Source of the DNA: Antedon bifida
Taxonomy: Eukaryota > Echinodermata > Crinoidea > Comatulida > Antedonidae
Length of the DNA: 64,000 bases
Reading direction: 5' to 3'
Assembly: GCA_963402885.1 (NCBI GenBank)
Contig: OY727098.1
Coordinates: 13,626,717 to 13,690,716 of the forward strand
The position numbers and the translations under genes were made by a program. Numbering within the stretch: the stretch's first letter is position 1; the number at the start of each line of letters is the position of its first letter. Positions 31,068 to 44,200 of this stretch are shown one piece after another. A model generated the notes under the pieces. The model had not been told where the DNA came from. It saw nothing but the letters and a program-made list of their open reading frames with translations, and searched no databases.

Positions 31068-34000
31068 TAATAATAATAATTTATTTCGGAACTTCACTTT
31101 TGTAACAGTGGCACACTTCATATTTTGAAGGTGCGTCCAACAAAAATATAATAAATGAAAGCACAAAATAGACAAAACCATAGGTAATCTTACTTAATCT
31201 ACATACGGTAACATGTAATAAAAGCCATTCATTCCCCTCCCCTTCTCCAAATATAACGAGTACAACATGTAATTTAAATACAGTACATGATTACTCTTAA
31301 TCTAGAAAACCAATCACAAAATTGCACTGCAATACAGAACCAGACGCCTCTTAAATGATCTATTTTTTTAATAATCTTTTAACATATGCTTTACAAAACT
31401 TATCAAGAATATTCATAACTTCCTTGGAAGAGATAATTATCACTTCCCAGAGTAAGATGTAATTTAACGTCAGTGTTCCCATTAATGAATAACTCCCAAA
31501 TTTCATTATGATAATCAAATGATTGCGCAGAAGTTGTAACTTTAACCTTGTATTTATAATAAATAAAAAGTGTCTGATATTTTCTTTCTAATTATCACTA
31601 CAAAGTTTACACAAACCATTACATTCTGGTGTCTAATTACATATTCTACCTTCTAGCGGGAGAGTATTTGATCGTCATTTAAACTTAAGATTTACCCCCT
31701 CAAAGTCCGTATTATCTAACAAGTAATTCTCAAGATTAGGAATTGTTTTTGATGTAATATAATCACTAAGTAAAGACTTATCTATCTATGAAATTAATTC
31801 TGAAATTATTTTGTAAGTCTGATATAGCTATCCAGCTTGGCTACCACTCCAAGGGTCCTGGGTTCAAGTCCTGTCACATGTCAGGATTTTTTCTAAGGAC
31901 AAAATTACAACTCCACTCCCAAAGACTTGTAATAAGACTTTGTTTATGTAGAGCATCCTATGTATATGTTTGTCTTGTGAACCTCTGAAGGATCACCCTC
32001 ATTAAATATGGTTAAAAAAAATAATGCTGTTCGTGGAGTATTACGAGATGCTTTCAAAATGCATCGGGCCATTTGAAGTTGCAACCGTTCAAGTTTATCG
32101 GTATCGCAACTACTACCGCACCACACAGAACATGCATTAGTTATTGAAGGAAGAGCGATTGCTTTCCACAAGATATTACCATAGTATACTCGATTTAAAT
32201 TATTACAATTGTCAATAATGGATTTTATATTCGCAATTACAATCTTAAAATCTTAATTACATTATCAATATGAAAATGATCATTGAGGTTACGAGATATA
32301 TATATACGTCCAAATATTTATAGTGATCTACTTCTGAAATACCATGGTTACCTAATTGGTACGCTTGCCAATAACCATGACATTCGACTTTCATAATTAA
32401 ATTGCAATTTCCAAACTTGTGAAAATTGATCCGCGAGATATAACATATTATTCATTTCGTGTTCATTGTCTGCAATCAAGACATCAGTCCAAAACAATCC
32501 CCTAACCAAATATCATTAATACTTACACCGATATCATGGAATCTCATAAGTTTTGTAAACTCATTTATAAATATGCAGAACAACACCGGTGAAATGACAC
32601 AGCCTTGTTCCACACCTTGTTCAATACTGAATGCCTCTGTATATATATATCTCCAAATTTGACATGTCCTTAAATATTTTTATACAATAGATCTATGATT
32701 TCCAAACTCGTCCTCTAATGCCAGAGTTCCATACGGCTTTTAAAAGGCCGTTTCTCCATACATTCTCAAAGGCTTTTCGGAGGTCCAGGAAGGCTAAGTG
32801 CGTCGTCTTTCCTTCTTTACGACGACACGCGATAACGCTTTTTAATGTAAAGATGTGATCTTCGCATCTCCCTGGACCTCCGATAACAAGCAATAATTCT
32901 ATTAAAAATCTTTGAAACACATGATGTCAAGGAAATTCCTAGTATAATTATTAATATCTTTCCGATCACCTTTCTTAAAAATTGGGACTATAATACTAAC
33001 ATTCCATTCATTTGGAATAGCTTCGAGATGAATAATTCTATTAAATAACTCTAAAATAGAATGATACAATATTTAACCACCATTCTTTAACAATTCGTTT
33101 GTAATATAGTTCGGTTCCTGGAGCTTTATTATTTTTGGCAAGTGAGATTGCCTCGGCCACAATATCAAAATTAATTTCTATATCATATATACAGTTATCA
33201 TCGTTGTTTCTTGGTTGATCAAGTTTATCATGTCGAATTTGTTCAACAAACTTATTTGTTATAACAGACCTACTATCATTCATATTTATATTCATTTTAC
33301 CTAATGTTTCCCAATGTTTTATAGTTTGGTTCATCATCTTCCTGTCTGATATAACCTCAATTGACCCAGGAACCCTCAGGATACAATCAACCTTATTGTT
33401 ATTACAATTTTGTTTAGATCCATAAGAAATTTCCAAAAATCTTTACATGAAGGACCGCCTTTTTTTGCAATATATCAACCGACCGTTTAATATTATTTTC
33501 AAGAATGTTTTCTTTAATAAAAGATTTTGTATGAATACGCTTTTGTTGATAAGAAAGCCAAAGACAATTGCTTGTACCAGCATCTTGGTCTTTTGACTTT
33601 ACATAATGTCTATGAAGTCTGGCAGCCTTCTTCCTTTCTTTTATAGCTTCATTTACTTGTTTATCAAACCATGGTTTTCGTTTACCCTTTATCTCTTTAA
33701 CTCCTATGGCTTCAGTTGCCGCGGATATTACAATATCTTTCCAAGAATCTCAGAGGTCATTGACGTTATCAAAAAATTGGCATTCCAATTAATAAAACTA
33801 TATCTCAATTTGTTACGGTAAATTGTGAAATCTTGTTCATTCTTAATGTTCCATAATTTTGGTTGATACACTATGTTAGGTTTTTGAGGTTGGATATTAA
33901 GTGATAATAGTAAAGTATTATGGTCGCTACCTAATCCATATTTTCTTTCTTCATCCACAAGTAATTCATTAACAGAGTTAATTATATTTTTAGAACATGT

Positions 34001-34570
34001 AGTCTTTTGTGGTTCTTTGATTTGCTCTAAACCATGTAATTTTACCGTTACAAAAGATTGTAGAATTTAAAATTGTCACGTTTGCATTATCTTTAAAATG
34101 CAGCAACCTCTCACCATTAGAGTTAAGTGTTGGGTCACCGTTAATTATGTTATTACCTATTATTGCGTTAAAATCACCCATTATTAAAATATATGGATCA
34201 TCATCAACATTAAGATTTTCAATTTGAATTACTTCGGACAGTAATTGATTATATAGTTCATCTGTAATTTCCACATTAGAACCGTCCACTGGGAAATAAC
34301 AAATAGCAATATACATAGATCTATTACATTTAAAGTGAACCTTAACCCACAATCAAAGTTATCTGACTTACAATCAAGAGCATTATCATCGAGAATTGTA
34401 ATATTTGAAATATAAATACCTACACCACCCCCACCTTTATCAACTTTTTTTTGTTTTTACCAATCCAACGATAATTATCAATATCAAATGCCATTTCGTT
34501 CTTAAGAAACGTTTCGGCAATACCAAACATGTGAATATTATTGTTATTTAAAAAAATGGAAATTTCATAT
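31068..34570 (-). mobile_element. Degenerate LINE (endonuclease plus reverse transcriptase)
   Basis: Minus-strand pieces in order: endonuclease start with IHMFGIAETFLKNEMAFDID, then GGGGVGIYIS, MGDFNAIIGNNIINGD and GLGSDHNTLLLSL (catalytic Glu, Asp and His motifs); RT entry LAKNNKAPGTELYYKRIVKE; RT finger LAFLDLRKAFENVWRNGLL; thumb/C-terminal ALPSITNACSVWCGSS with LERLQLQMARCIL. Stops and frameshifts separate them, so it is dead. The 3' end is a TTATTATTATTATTA-type tail at about 31068. Target sequence on both sides is the same degenerate tandem repeat, which fixes the insertion boundaries. The clade is uncertain. Confidence 0.82.
31805..31880 (+). other. tRNA-like SINE head in LINE 3' region
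   Basis: A B-box GGGTTCAAGTCC preceded by TAGCTATCCAGCTTGG. It lies between the LINE coding remnant and its tail. There is no full cloverleaf. Confidence 0.4.
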
Positions 34571-34960
34571 AATTTTGAGACCACAATTATCACTTTCTGA
34601 CCAGCGGTTGATGAGATATGCATAGGCCAATTACTTGACCAGTGGTCAGAAAAAGGGTTTCCGTCCACTTTTGGCAAAAGTTGCCCATTAGAGTGAATAG
34701 AAATATGGGTCTTCTGAGTAGTTTGGCACAAAAAATATTCCAATACACCCAGTAGTTACAAAGTTACGCATAGTCCTAACTTTGACCATTGACCTTTTGG
34801 CCCCTGTACAGACCAAGCATCCCATTTTTTTTCGGCCAACAGCAAAAAATTGATTTGCATTGATATAAGGAAGCAAAAAAACATTGTTAACGTAGTTTGC
34901 TAGAGGGTGCATGTGAACCTTTTCTGGCTCCCCAACTAAATTCAAAGTCGCAACTCTTTA
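34571..34960. repeat. Degenerate ~300 bp tandem repeat, part 2
   Basis: Starts with TTTTGAGACCACAATTATCACTTTCTGACCAG, continuing the motif interrupted at 31067, and includes CCCATTAGAGTGAATAGAAAT. Confidence 0.6.
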
Positions 34961-35115
34961 TATATATGAATGGCTCTGTGTGACCAAAGATCGGTGGCGC
35001 TATAGTATTTTTGTGATAGAATATAATAAAAGTGGTGTAGTATAGAAATCTGATTCAATTCAAGTTGTTACGCGTATTAACGTAACCGTACCACCACCAT
35101 CGTCGACGATCAAGC

Positions 35116-35240
35116 ATGAGTGTTGAAAGAGCCACACAAGTGTTTGGAAACCGCTTTTTATCTATTGCTAGTGCGATTTTCTATGCATCAAGTTCTTTTT
35201 TCATAGTAATTGTCAATAAAAACATCCTTACCAATTACAA
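35116..35240 (+). CDS. SLC35D-like exon 1 (start codon)
   Basis: ATG at 35116; the exon ends TACAA before GTTAGT (phase 2). It encodes the first membrane helix and the VNKNILTNY motif. The 5' leader upstream is not delimited, and no TATA box is evident. Confidence 0.9.
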
Positions 35241-38200
35241 GTTAGTTGAATTCAATTATATAGCTATCAATGTATCATATACCTAGCTCCTAGTAGGCCT
35301 AGGCCTAGCCTACCTCTATTTAGGCTAGGCCAGGCCTAAGGCTAAGCCTAGGGTATCCGGCCAGGCTACGTAGACAAGAATGGGTGCTGGTCAACCCATC
35401 CATACCCATGCCAAACCAACCTGCAAACTCGTACCTAATTATTTGGCTTATTTGTACCTCCTAAGTATTTCGCTTACTCTTAAGTCTTAGTCTTACCCAT
35501 TAGTTAGGCCATGGAGGTATACAAATTTTATACCTCCATGGTTAGGTAGGCCTTATCTTATCTTATTTGGCTTACTTGTACGTACCCATTATTTGGCTTA
35601 CTCGTACCCATTTGGGCGCTAGTTCCGTTTCGCACCTGTTTTTATTTCGACTTCTTTTTGACTCCAAACTTGTTAAGTAACTTATTGTGAATACTACACC
35701 TTAAAATTGGGCCTCATAAGTACTTTTATGAAGAAGAATCACATAAAAAGTAACAAATAAATCCTTTAAATTGATGATTTTACAGACATGTTTCTCGCAT
35801 ACCGTTCACGAATTTAGCATACTCGAAGTTCTATACAGTCGACCTTCTCATTTACATACTTCTCAATTACGAACCTTCTATTTTACGAACGCCGTTCGAA
35901 CGATGACGTCATCAGTAATATAATAAAACTTTTACATACCTACGAATTTATTATCTTCTTAATTTATTAAACTATCCCAAAACAATTACTTCATAACTAA
36001 AGCAAAGCTTATTAAAAACGATCCATGATTTATTTCTAGTTTAAAAGTTGTCTAGGCCGTTTAGCTAGGCCTAGGCCGTTTAGTCTAGGCCTAAGCTAGT
36101 GGTCAGGAGATCATCATCCCCACTGCTGGAGTGCATGGAGAGCACCCTGCACATGTTTTGAAAAGGTTGATCGCGAACTGCAAAAAGGCTAGATACGATG
36201 ACCATACTATAAATTTAGTTTGGTTTGTGCATGTTTTTACCATATAAAAAAACACTTGACCCTTATTTATTAATATTTTAAAACTTTGTTGTCAGTCGTC
36301 ACATAGTCATTTTTTTTCTGGGAATTCCATTTTACTTGCTGTCCACACCACACATACAGCATGCAGTACATAGTAGCTTAAAAATGTAAATACTTGCGGT
36401 CCACAACGGATTTGATATTATTACTTCAAGAACAAGTTCGTAAATTACAGTTTGTATCAAAATGCAATAATAAAAAGTAAACGATGGAATTTTGGTACAG
36501 AGAATATTTGTAACATAACAAAAAGCAGAAATATCAATCTTTTTGCCAGTTAAGGTGTTAATTTACATGTTAAATTTAATTGTTTTATACTGTATTTTTA
36601 ATACTGTTTGTTCTTTTACTGTACTAATGCACAGTAAGTTTTACATAGGGCATTTGTTTGGACATGTTTTTACAACTGATTTTAATAGAGGGCGCTTTTT
36701 TCCCGAACCTTCTCATTTACGAACTTTTTCATTTACGAATGCCTCTCAGACCAAGGGGTACGTAAATGAGAAGGTCGACTGTATTTTTGTTTCTATGGAG
36801 CGCCAAAAGTGCAAATATAATAGATAGTTAAAAACTCAGTGGAATGCATCTTCTTTTGATACATCTATTATTGAAATACACGTTTAATTTTAATATATTT
36901 TGTCAATAAAAATGCTGTAACATTTTACTGCTAATAATGTGCTGTTTTCAAATATCAACCGACGACTAAGAGGACTATTATTTAGATCATTGAGGTATAA
37001 ACCTACAGTACATTTAATATGATGATGAATTTGTCGATTTTCATTCTTAAAAGTTAATGAAAACTGCGAAAACTATGTACAGTATCAACAGTAACATTTT
37101 TGTTGCATTGACATTGACAAAATATTTTAAAATTTAACGTAATTTTCACCAATAAATGCATTAAATATACGCATTATACTGAGTTTTTAGCCCTCTATTA
37201 TGATTGCTCTTTTGGCGCTCCATAGAAACAACAACATTGAACAAGGCGTATGCAAAATTCATGAACCGATGTGCGAGAAACACGTCTGTAAATTCATCAA
37301 TTTAAAGGATTTATTTGTTACTTTTTGTGTGATCTCCTTCATTAAAAGTATTTTTGAGGCCTAATTCTAAGGTGTGGTACTCACAATAAAGTTACTTAAC
37401 AAATTTTGAGTCGAAATAAATGACAGGTGCGAAACGGAACTAGCGCCCCCATTTGTTGGCTTACTCGTACCCATTGGCTTACACTTACCGATTTGATGGC
37501 GCAAAACTAGGCCATACAGTGAAATATCTAATGTTTTATCCTGTAGATTTGAAAGTGATGTACAATGAATCAACGCCATAATTCTTTTAATAATTAAAAT
37601 CTAAAACAAAAAGTTAGATGATCAAACCGTGAAAAAATGAGAGAAAATAACGTTTGAACACCGTAATTTGAAAATTGTTTTAATTCAGTTTGCCGACGAC
37701 ATTTTCTGGCTTGTTTAGCAAATTGTATTTTTTGTTAGCTGTTTGTAAAAACGCTGTGGCTAAAGATACGGTACCGTATCCTAACTTCGTTTGCTAAAGG
37801 TACAGTAAAATTGCATTACGTCATAATCAGCCAATGAGGTGCTGGTACGTGTGTGTGACGTCATCGTATATGGACTTTGGATTTTTTTTCATATCGTGTC
37901 TGTAAAAAATGCTTATCGGCGCCGCCAGGCTGCATGAATGTGTGCGCTGATTCTGTGACTCAGCCCCGGGGCTAGACCTAGCAATGTTGAATCCAGAAGT
38001 TTAATAATGGGCGACAATGTCGATGCTGTAGTAATAGAGCAAGTTCATGTGGTTGGTGGACGTTACATAAAGCGTTAAAAACATGCACTCAATCTCAAAT
38101 ATTATTTCATTATACAATATACAGTACTGGTAGTATTATAATCCGATATGTTGATAGCCAAATTAGAAGTAAAGGAATTATAATTCAATGTTGGAAATTG

Positions 38201-41200
38201 TGTTGCGTCTAGTTCATTCGTCCATAGGAACTATATATGAGGGTTTTATTTTTATTCCAAATGGCCTATTTAGGCCTATATTTTTAATTAAACTTTGTTT
38301 ACAGATGGTGACCATAAACAACAAGCAAATGCGGACAATAAAGGGGGTCCTCAAATACAGTACAGTACTATGATTTAGACAGTAGCCCCAGGGCTGAATC
38401 ACAGAAATCAGCGCACACATGCAGCTCCACCCCCCAGCCTGGCACTCAGCTGCTTTCCCTACACAAACAAACTCATATTAATGAGGCTATAGGTTATAGT
38501 ACATAGTAGGCCTCTGTTGAAACGGTTTTTCTTGTCCATTAATGGAAAGTTCCTGTGTACTGTATACACCAACTGCACCTCCACCAAGATTCATGTAATA
38601 GTAGAGTGTACACTAATGTTGCCATTAGCATTTATAAAAAATACATGATTGGTTGAAACTGGATCACATGACTACTGCTTCGAGGATCGTAAATCGTATA
38701 TTTCCTCGAGTACGATGATATTGACTGAGTAATTTTCACGTGATTATTGTGTCCCTGTCATTAAACATATAAAATCCAGTAAATTCTCGAGTATGATGAT
38801 ATTGTGTAATTTTCATGTGGCAACACTCACGTTTGGCGATAAATAAATAAAAGTCATCTACTGAGACTTGAACTCGCGAAGATTAGTCAACATCATCACA
38901 CAATTATACCCGCTGCGCCACGTAACTTGCTTGAAGAAATTAACTAAACTATTTAAACTATGCATACATAGCACCCTCATTTGTTATTCACCCTCTATAG
39001 ACGCGACGAGAGATAATACCTAACTGATAATAATATTATTATTATTAATGTAGGCTTATTGATGGAAATTCTTCTGTTGTTATTTAAACGACCTAGGCCT
39101 TTAATGCCAAGGAATCATGAATTAGTAATTTTCTGTATATTATTCCTCGCAAGGTAAGGTGAATGCAACGCCTAACTATATACAGGCTTATTACATAAAG
39201 GAGGCATAGGCCTAGGTACCTGACCCAGATTAGATATTCTACTTGTTGTTGGCTATATCATATCAGTAAAATATAAGATTTGACATCCACTCTGGAATTA
39301 CATTTCGCTTATTTGTATAATATAGCCAACAGTAGAATATCTACTGGGTCGGGTGTAGCTAGGACTCATTTATGTAATAAGCCTGCCTAGTTAGGCGTTG
39401 CTTTCACCTATACCTTGCGAAGAATAATATACAGATAATTACTAATTAATGATTCCTTGGCAATAAAATATTCACTTAGGCCTAGGTTGTTTTTAACAGA
39501 AGAATTTCCATCAATAAGCCTACATTAATAATAATATTATTATCAGGTAAGCCGAATAAATAATAATTCGTCTTCTTCGAGCCGAATCACCGGATGTTCA
39601 GCACGTCGCGCATACCAGGTTACTACCTTGAGTGAGTATTTACCAATCACAAATAGTCTTTCGTCACGTCTATAGAATAACAAATGAGGGTGCTATATTT
39701 GCATCGTTTAGTTCTCTAAGCAAGTGGCGCGACGCGTGGGGGTTACTATTACTATTAGAGTCACAAAAACTTATGATGCAACCGTATTTTGATAATGCAT
39801 GTTGATCTCGGGAGTGGAGGAGGATTGAGTGTTTTTGAGTTTATAAAATAAAGTTACGAGTTCAACCAAGTTTGTTTATTTCACTGTTTTATTATTTTGC
39901 TATGAGTTGCTGACCAGAAAAGTTAGGGGTGGGTTACTATTTTCAGGTGCCTAATTTAAGATTAGTAATAGTAACCCACTACTCTAATATTAACCCCCTT
40001 CTAATAGTAACCTACCCTAAAAAACAATCAAAAGAATAATAACCCAGGGTTTCAATTAGAAGATTTACGGTACCCAAATACGGTGGCTGTGCTTTTTTCT
40101 TACGAGTCTGTACATATATTATACTTTTTAGGTCAGTAGTTTTTGCCATTACACTTTACAGTATCGATCATTATGATTGGTATCTAAAAATGTATTAAAA
40201 CTGGGTTTAAATGTAATATAAATATACTTTAAATAGCATTAAACATGGGTACGGGCCAGCCCATGATGGGTACGAGTGAGCCAAAAATGTTGGTACGAAG
40301 TAAGCCAAAATTTGGGTATGAGTTGGTGGGTACGAGTTGGTATGGGTACGGGTTGACCTGTATCCGACTAGAAATCTTGCTTTCCTGGCTATTATTAGGG
40401 ACTTTACGAAACATGACGGTTAGGGGAAGACGACGAATATAGAGCGTAAAATCATATACAGTCAACATAGTAGCCGTTTTATTAGTTACGCAACGTTGCA
40501 CGAAGACGACGACCTGCAGTCTCTCCTGTCTCGTGGCGCTGGGCCCTTCTGAATCGCTTGGCTCTGGTGATACAGCATAGGCCTAGCCTTAGCTAGGGAG
40601 TAGTAACAAAGTGCGTGGCAAACGAGGCAAGTGTGGCAAGTCAAGTATTTGTGTGAGGTATCATTTTACTGTAAACAAAAAAATGCGAGGCACCATTTTA
40701 TTATTTCCTAAAAGTGCGAGGCAGGAATTAAACAAAATTAATGTACAAATCCGGGATGTTTCGGCCCCGAGACGTTGGTCCCACTTTGTGGGCCGAACGT
40801 CTCACTTTATAGTCCAAACCAATGATTGTTAATATACATTGGGTATTTCTCAAGTTTTTAAAAGATTATTAATAACATATTTTATTGATATTGCAAATGT
40901 TGTCGATATATATAAAATAAATTAGTAAAAAAAATGTAATTTTATATGCAATAAATTATTTCGAAAACTGTTGTTGTTACTGTATTGTTTACATCATTCG
41001 CGTGGGTGGCTAAATATGATCATTTTCTGCAATCTTTTAGGCCCTATATTTGAATAATATTGTTTATCTCATTTTTTCATTTTCATTTATTTATTCGACC
41101 TATACACAGATACAGAACAGAAACAAAGCACAATGGTCAGGAGCAACTAAAGCAAACAATTTATAACTCAGAGAGTCAGTTTCCCCTTAAAAAAACATCA

Positions 41201-44200
41201 AAATACAAAAAATATTTTAAGTAAAACATTTGTACAAGCTTATCGCTTGTTTATAGTAGTATTACTACTACCCCATAGTTTCTCTAAAAAGAAAGTTTGG
41301 AAAAAAGGTTTATTTATGCTTATAAAATTAAAATGCACATCAAAGCCGATGAAATCGTCCATACTGCCAGAATAGTATTTCAGAACCAATATTGCAAATA
41401 CCTAACAAACAAATTTTATTGCAAAAATCGTGCGGTTTTATCAGGCCTTGTCTTTTAAGGCGAGCGAGTGTGATCACTCACCTAACACACTCCTAAACTG
41501 CCCTTGAGGATTGCGATTTACAACACGCTTAAATTTGGTAAACTTCTACACACCAAAATACAAACAGCACAGCTACAGCACCACTGAATGTATTGAGGAG
41601 TGCAATTTGTAGCACACCTATAATTTTCAAAAGATAGTAGGAGAACAATAGCAGATCGTTTATTATTGTGTGTTCTTTCTTACATTTTTTAATATAGAAT
41701 TATTGATTTAAATAAAAGTTTTCTTTTCTTCGTTTTACAAATATTTACATTAAGTGAATATAATACTTTCTATGTCATAAACATATACTATACAGTATAA
41801 CACAGTGTTAAACATATTATTATAACCAACATACCATGATAATATAGACAATACATTTTCATATGGTGTGTATTATTTCTAGTTTTAAGATTACACCTTG
41901 TGAGAGATTGCCATAAAAGATATACATTTAAATATTGTAGCCTAGAAATAAAAGTTTATTATTATTAATAACCATTTGCTTTAAAATTACATTTAAAAAA
42001 TAACAAAACAAAAAGTTTTGATTAAAAAGCAACAGTATTTTCTGTTGTAAATCAGTTTGGTTTCATGTTGTTAATTAAGGCTTTATTTTTGAGATTCTTA
42101 TCAATTTTCGTGAAAGTACAGTGGCATTGTTAGTGAGTTATACAGTTAGACATGCAAGCAATACATGGACAAAAAGGTATGCAAAATCCACCTCACCTCA
42201 CAATACGGAAAAAATTCTCCCTTTAATTGAAAACAAAAAAAACAAAACATACTGTATTGTGAAATTATAAAAACAATAAAAATCATCTTCATGAATGATG
42301 TTACCAAAATGAAAAGAACAAAGCAAACACCATTTTCAAATAATTATTGATTTAAATAAAAGTTTTCTTTTACCATAATAGACAATCAGTTTTATTATGA
42401 TGCATTATTATTTCTAGTTTAACATTTCTTTGACTTTTAAGATTACACCTTATGAGAGATTGCCATAAAGGATAGATAATTTAAATATTGCAGCATTTAA
42501 ATAAGTTTATTAAAAAACATTTACTTTAAAATTCTATTACCCCAAAAAACATCAGTTTTTCTGTTGCAAATCAGTCTGGTTTCATGTTGTTAATTAATGC
42601 TTTGTTTTTCTGATTCCGATACATACCCTATCAAGTATAATTTTGTATTTATGGTGCTACCATCTTTTTAAAAGGTTGCAGTGCATACAAAAATAAATGA
42701 ATAAATTATGAACACACCCAGACGTTCCATAAGCCGATAGCAATAATTGCATCCCCACCGAATGAATACAGTATAAATAATTATATTTATTAAAGATGAA
42801 TCTGAAAGCATGATAAACTTACATTTTCAATTAAATTGCGATTTTGTAAAAGGAACAGTAGTCCCGAATTAAATGGAAAACTTCCTCTTCTTCTATCTAA
42901 ACAGTGCAGCTAATCAATGGTAAAAACACTGGTTTTCATTCCCTGGTGAGTCGACTTCCTTCTTGTTATTTCTACCTTTTTTGTTTAGAGAAGGCACCAA
43001 ACACGGTTAGACATCTTAGGATATCGACCTTGTATTCTGAAATGATGGTCTTCTTTTCACACGCGCTCCAGAGTTCTCTCGCGCAGACATTTTTATTCGC
43101 CAATCATTAGCTTCTTTCTAATCGTTTGATTTGACATATCGGTTACCTTTTATTCGCCGCCAACATTAAGTCAAGTTTGATTCTCTTTGTTTTGCGTTCC
43201 CATACATGCTGAAGTTAAAAGGGAGGTGGGTCGGTTTGCTTTCAGAGGTTATTACCTGGACCAATATGAAACTAAAAATCATTGCGAAAAAACAGGAAAA
43301 AATAATCAATAAATTTTCCCTGCAGATGGCCATACAGTGTTAATAACATGTGCTGTTTTCTTGATTTTTAAAGACCATGATTGAAACACAATACAAGTAA
43401 AAAAAGAAATATATCAAAACATTAACTTTTTTTTGGTAACCCTATAGAAAATGTTAAAAACTGGGAGGATGAAGCATGTCCATATGATAACTGATACGAC
43501 CTCATGCCAATCAAGCACTGAGTCATTTAATGTTGATTGTCATACTAGTATAGCAACAACAGCAATCGTCGGAAGACTGTCGGTGAATAAAAAAAGGCAC
43601 CTACAGATGGCAACTATCCACACACAACTTGAGAACAGTTTAGGGCACTGTTGTAAAAATGAACTCAAATAATTTGACATGATGAATATTTATTTATTCA
43701 TTTTTATTTTTTATGATATACTGTAGTCTTAAATAATTGATTTATACAATAGCATAGTAGCACGTTAAGATATTCCCGCACTTTTTTGAAAATGTAAACT
43801 ACATGCCTCGCATGCCTTGAACTTTTGGAAATGATAAAATGATGCCTCGCACAAATATTCGGCGTACCTCGCATGACACACTGCCTCGCACTTTGTCAAC
43901 ACTCTAGCTGCGGCCTCGCATTCAAACGCCGCTTTTAACTTTGTTAAAGCTCATGCATAAATTATTCATGAGCACCGTCCTATGGCTCCCCATCGTGTTT
44001 TGTGAAGTCCCTAATGTAGCCTAGGATGCCTGGTAGAGAAGGGTGCAGGTTAAGTCGGCCCTAAACCATCTCTGCCAAAGTCAGACCATGCCAAGTCGGC
44101 CCCAAGTCAATTCGTCCTCAAGTCAACTCGGCCTCAGGTCAACTCGGCCTCAGGTCAACTCAGCCAAAAACTAATCAGTCAACTCGGCCTCTAATAAAGT

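Noticed and set aside
37857..37864. TGACGTCA as a promoter CRE with nearby CCAAT
   Set aside because: No gene start adjacent; likely part of repeats, as other TGACGTCA copies lie in elements at 35.9 and 47.4 kb.
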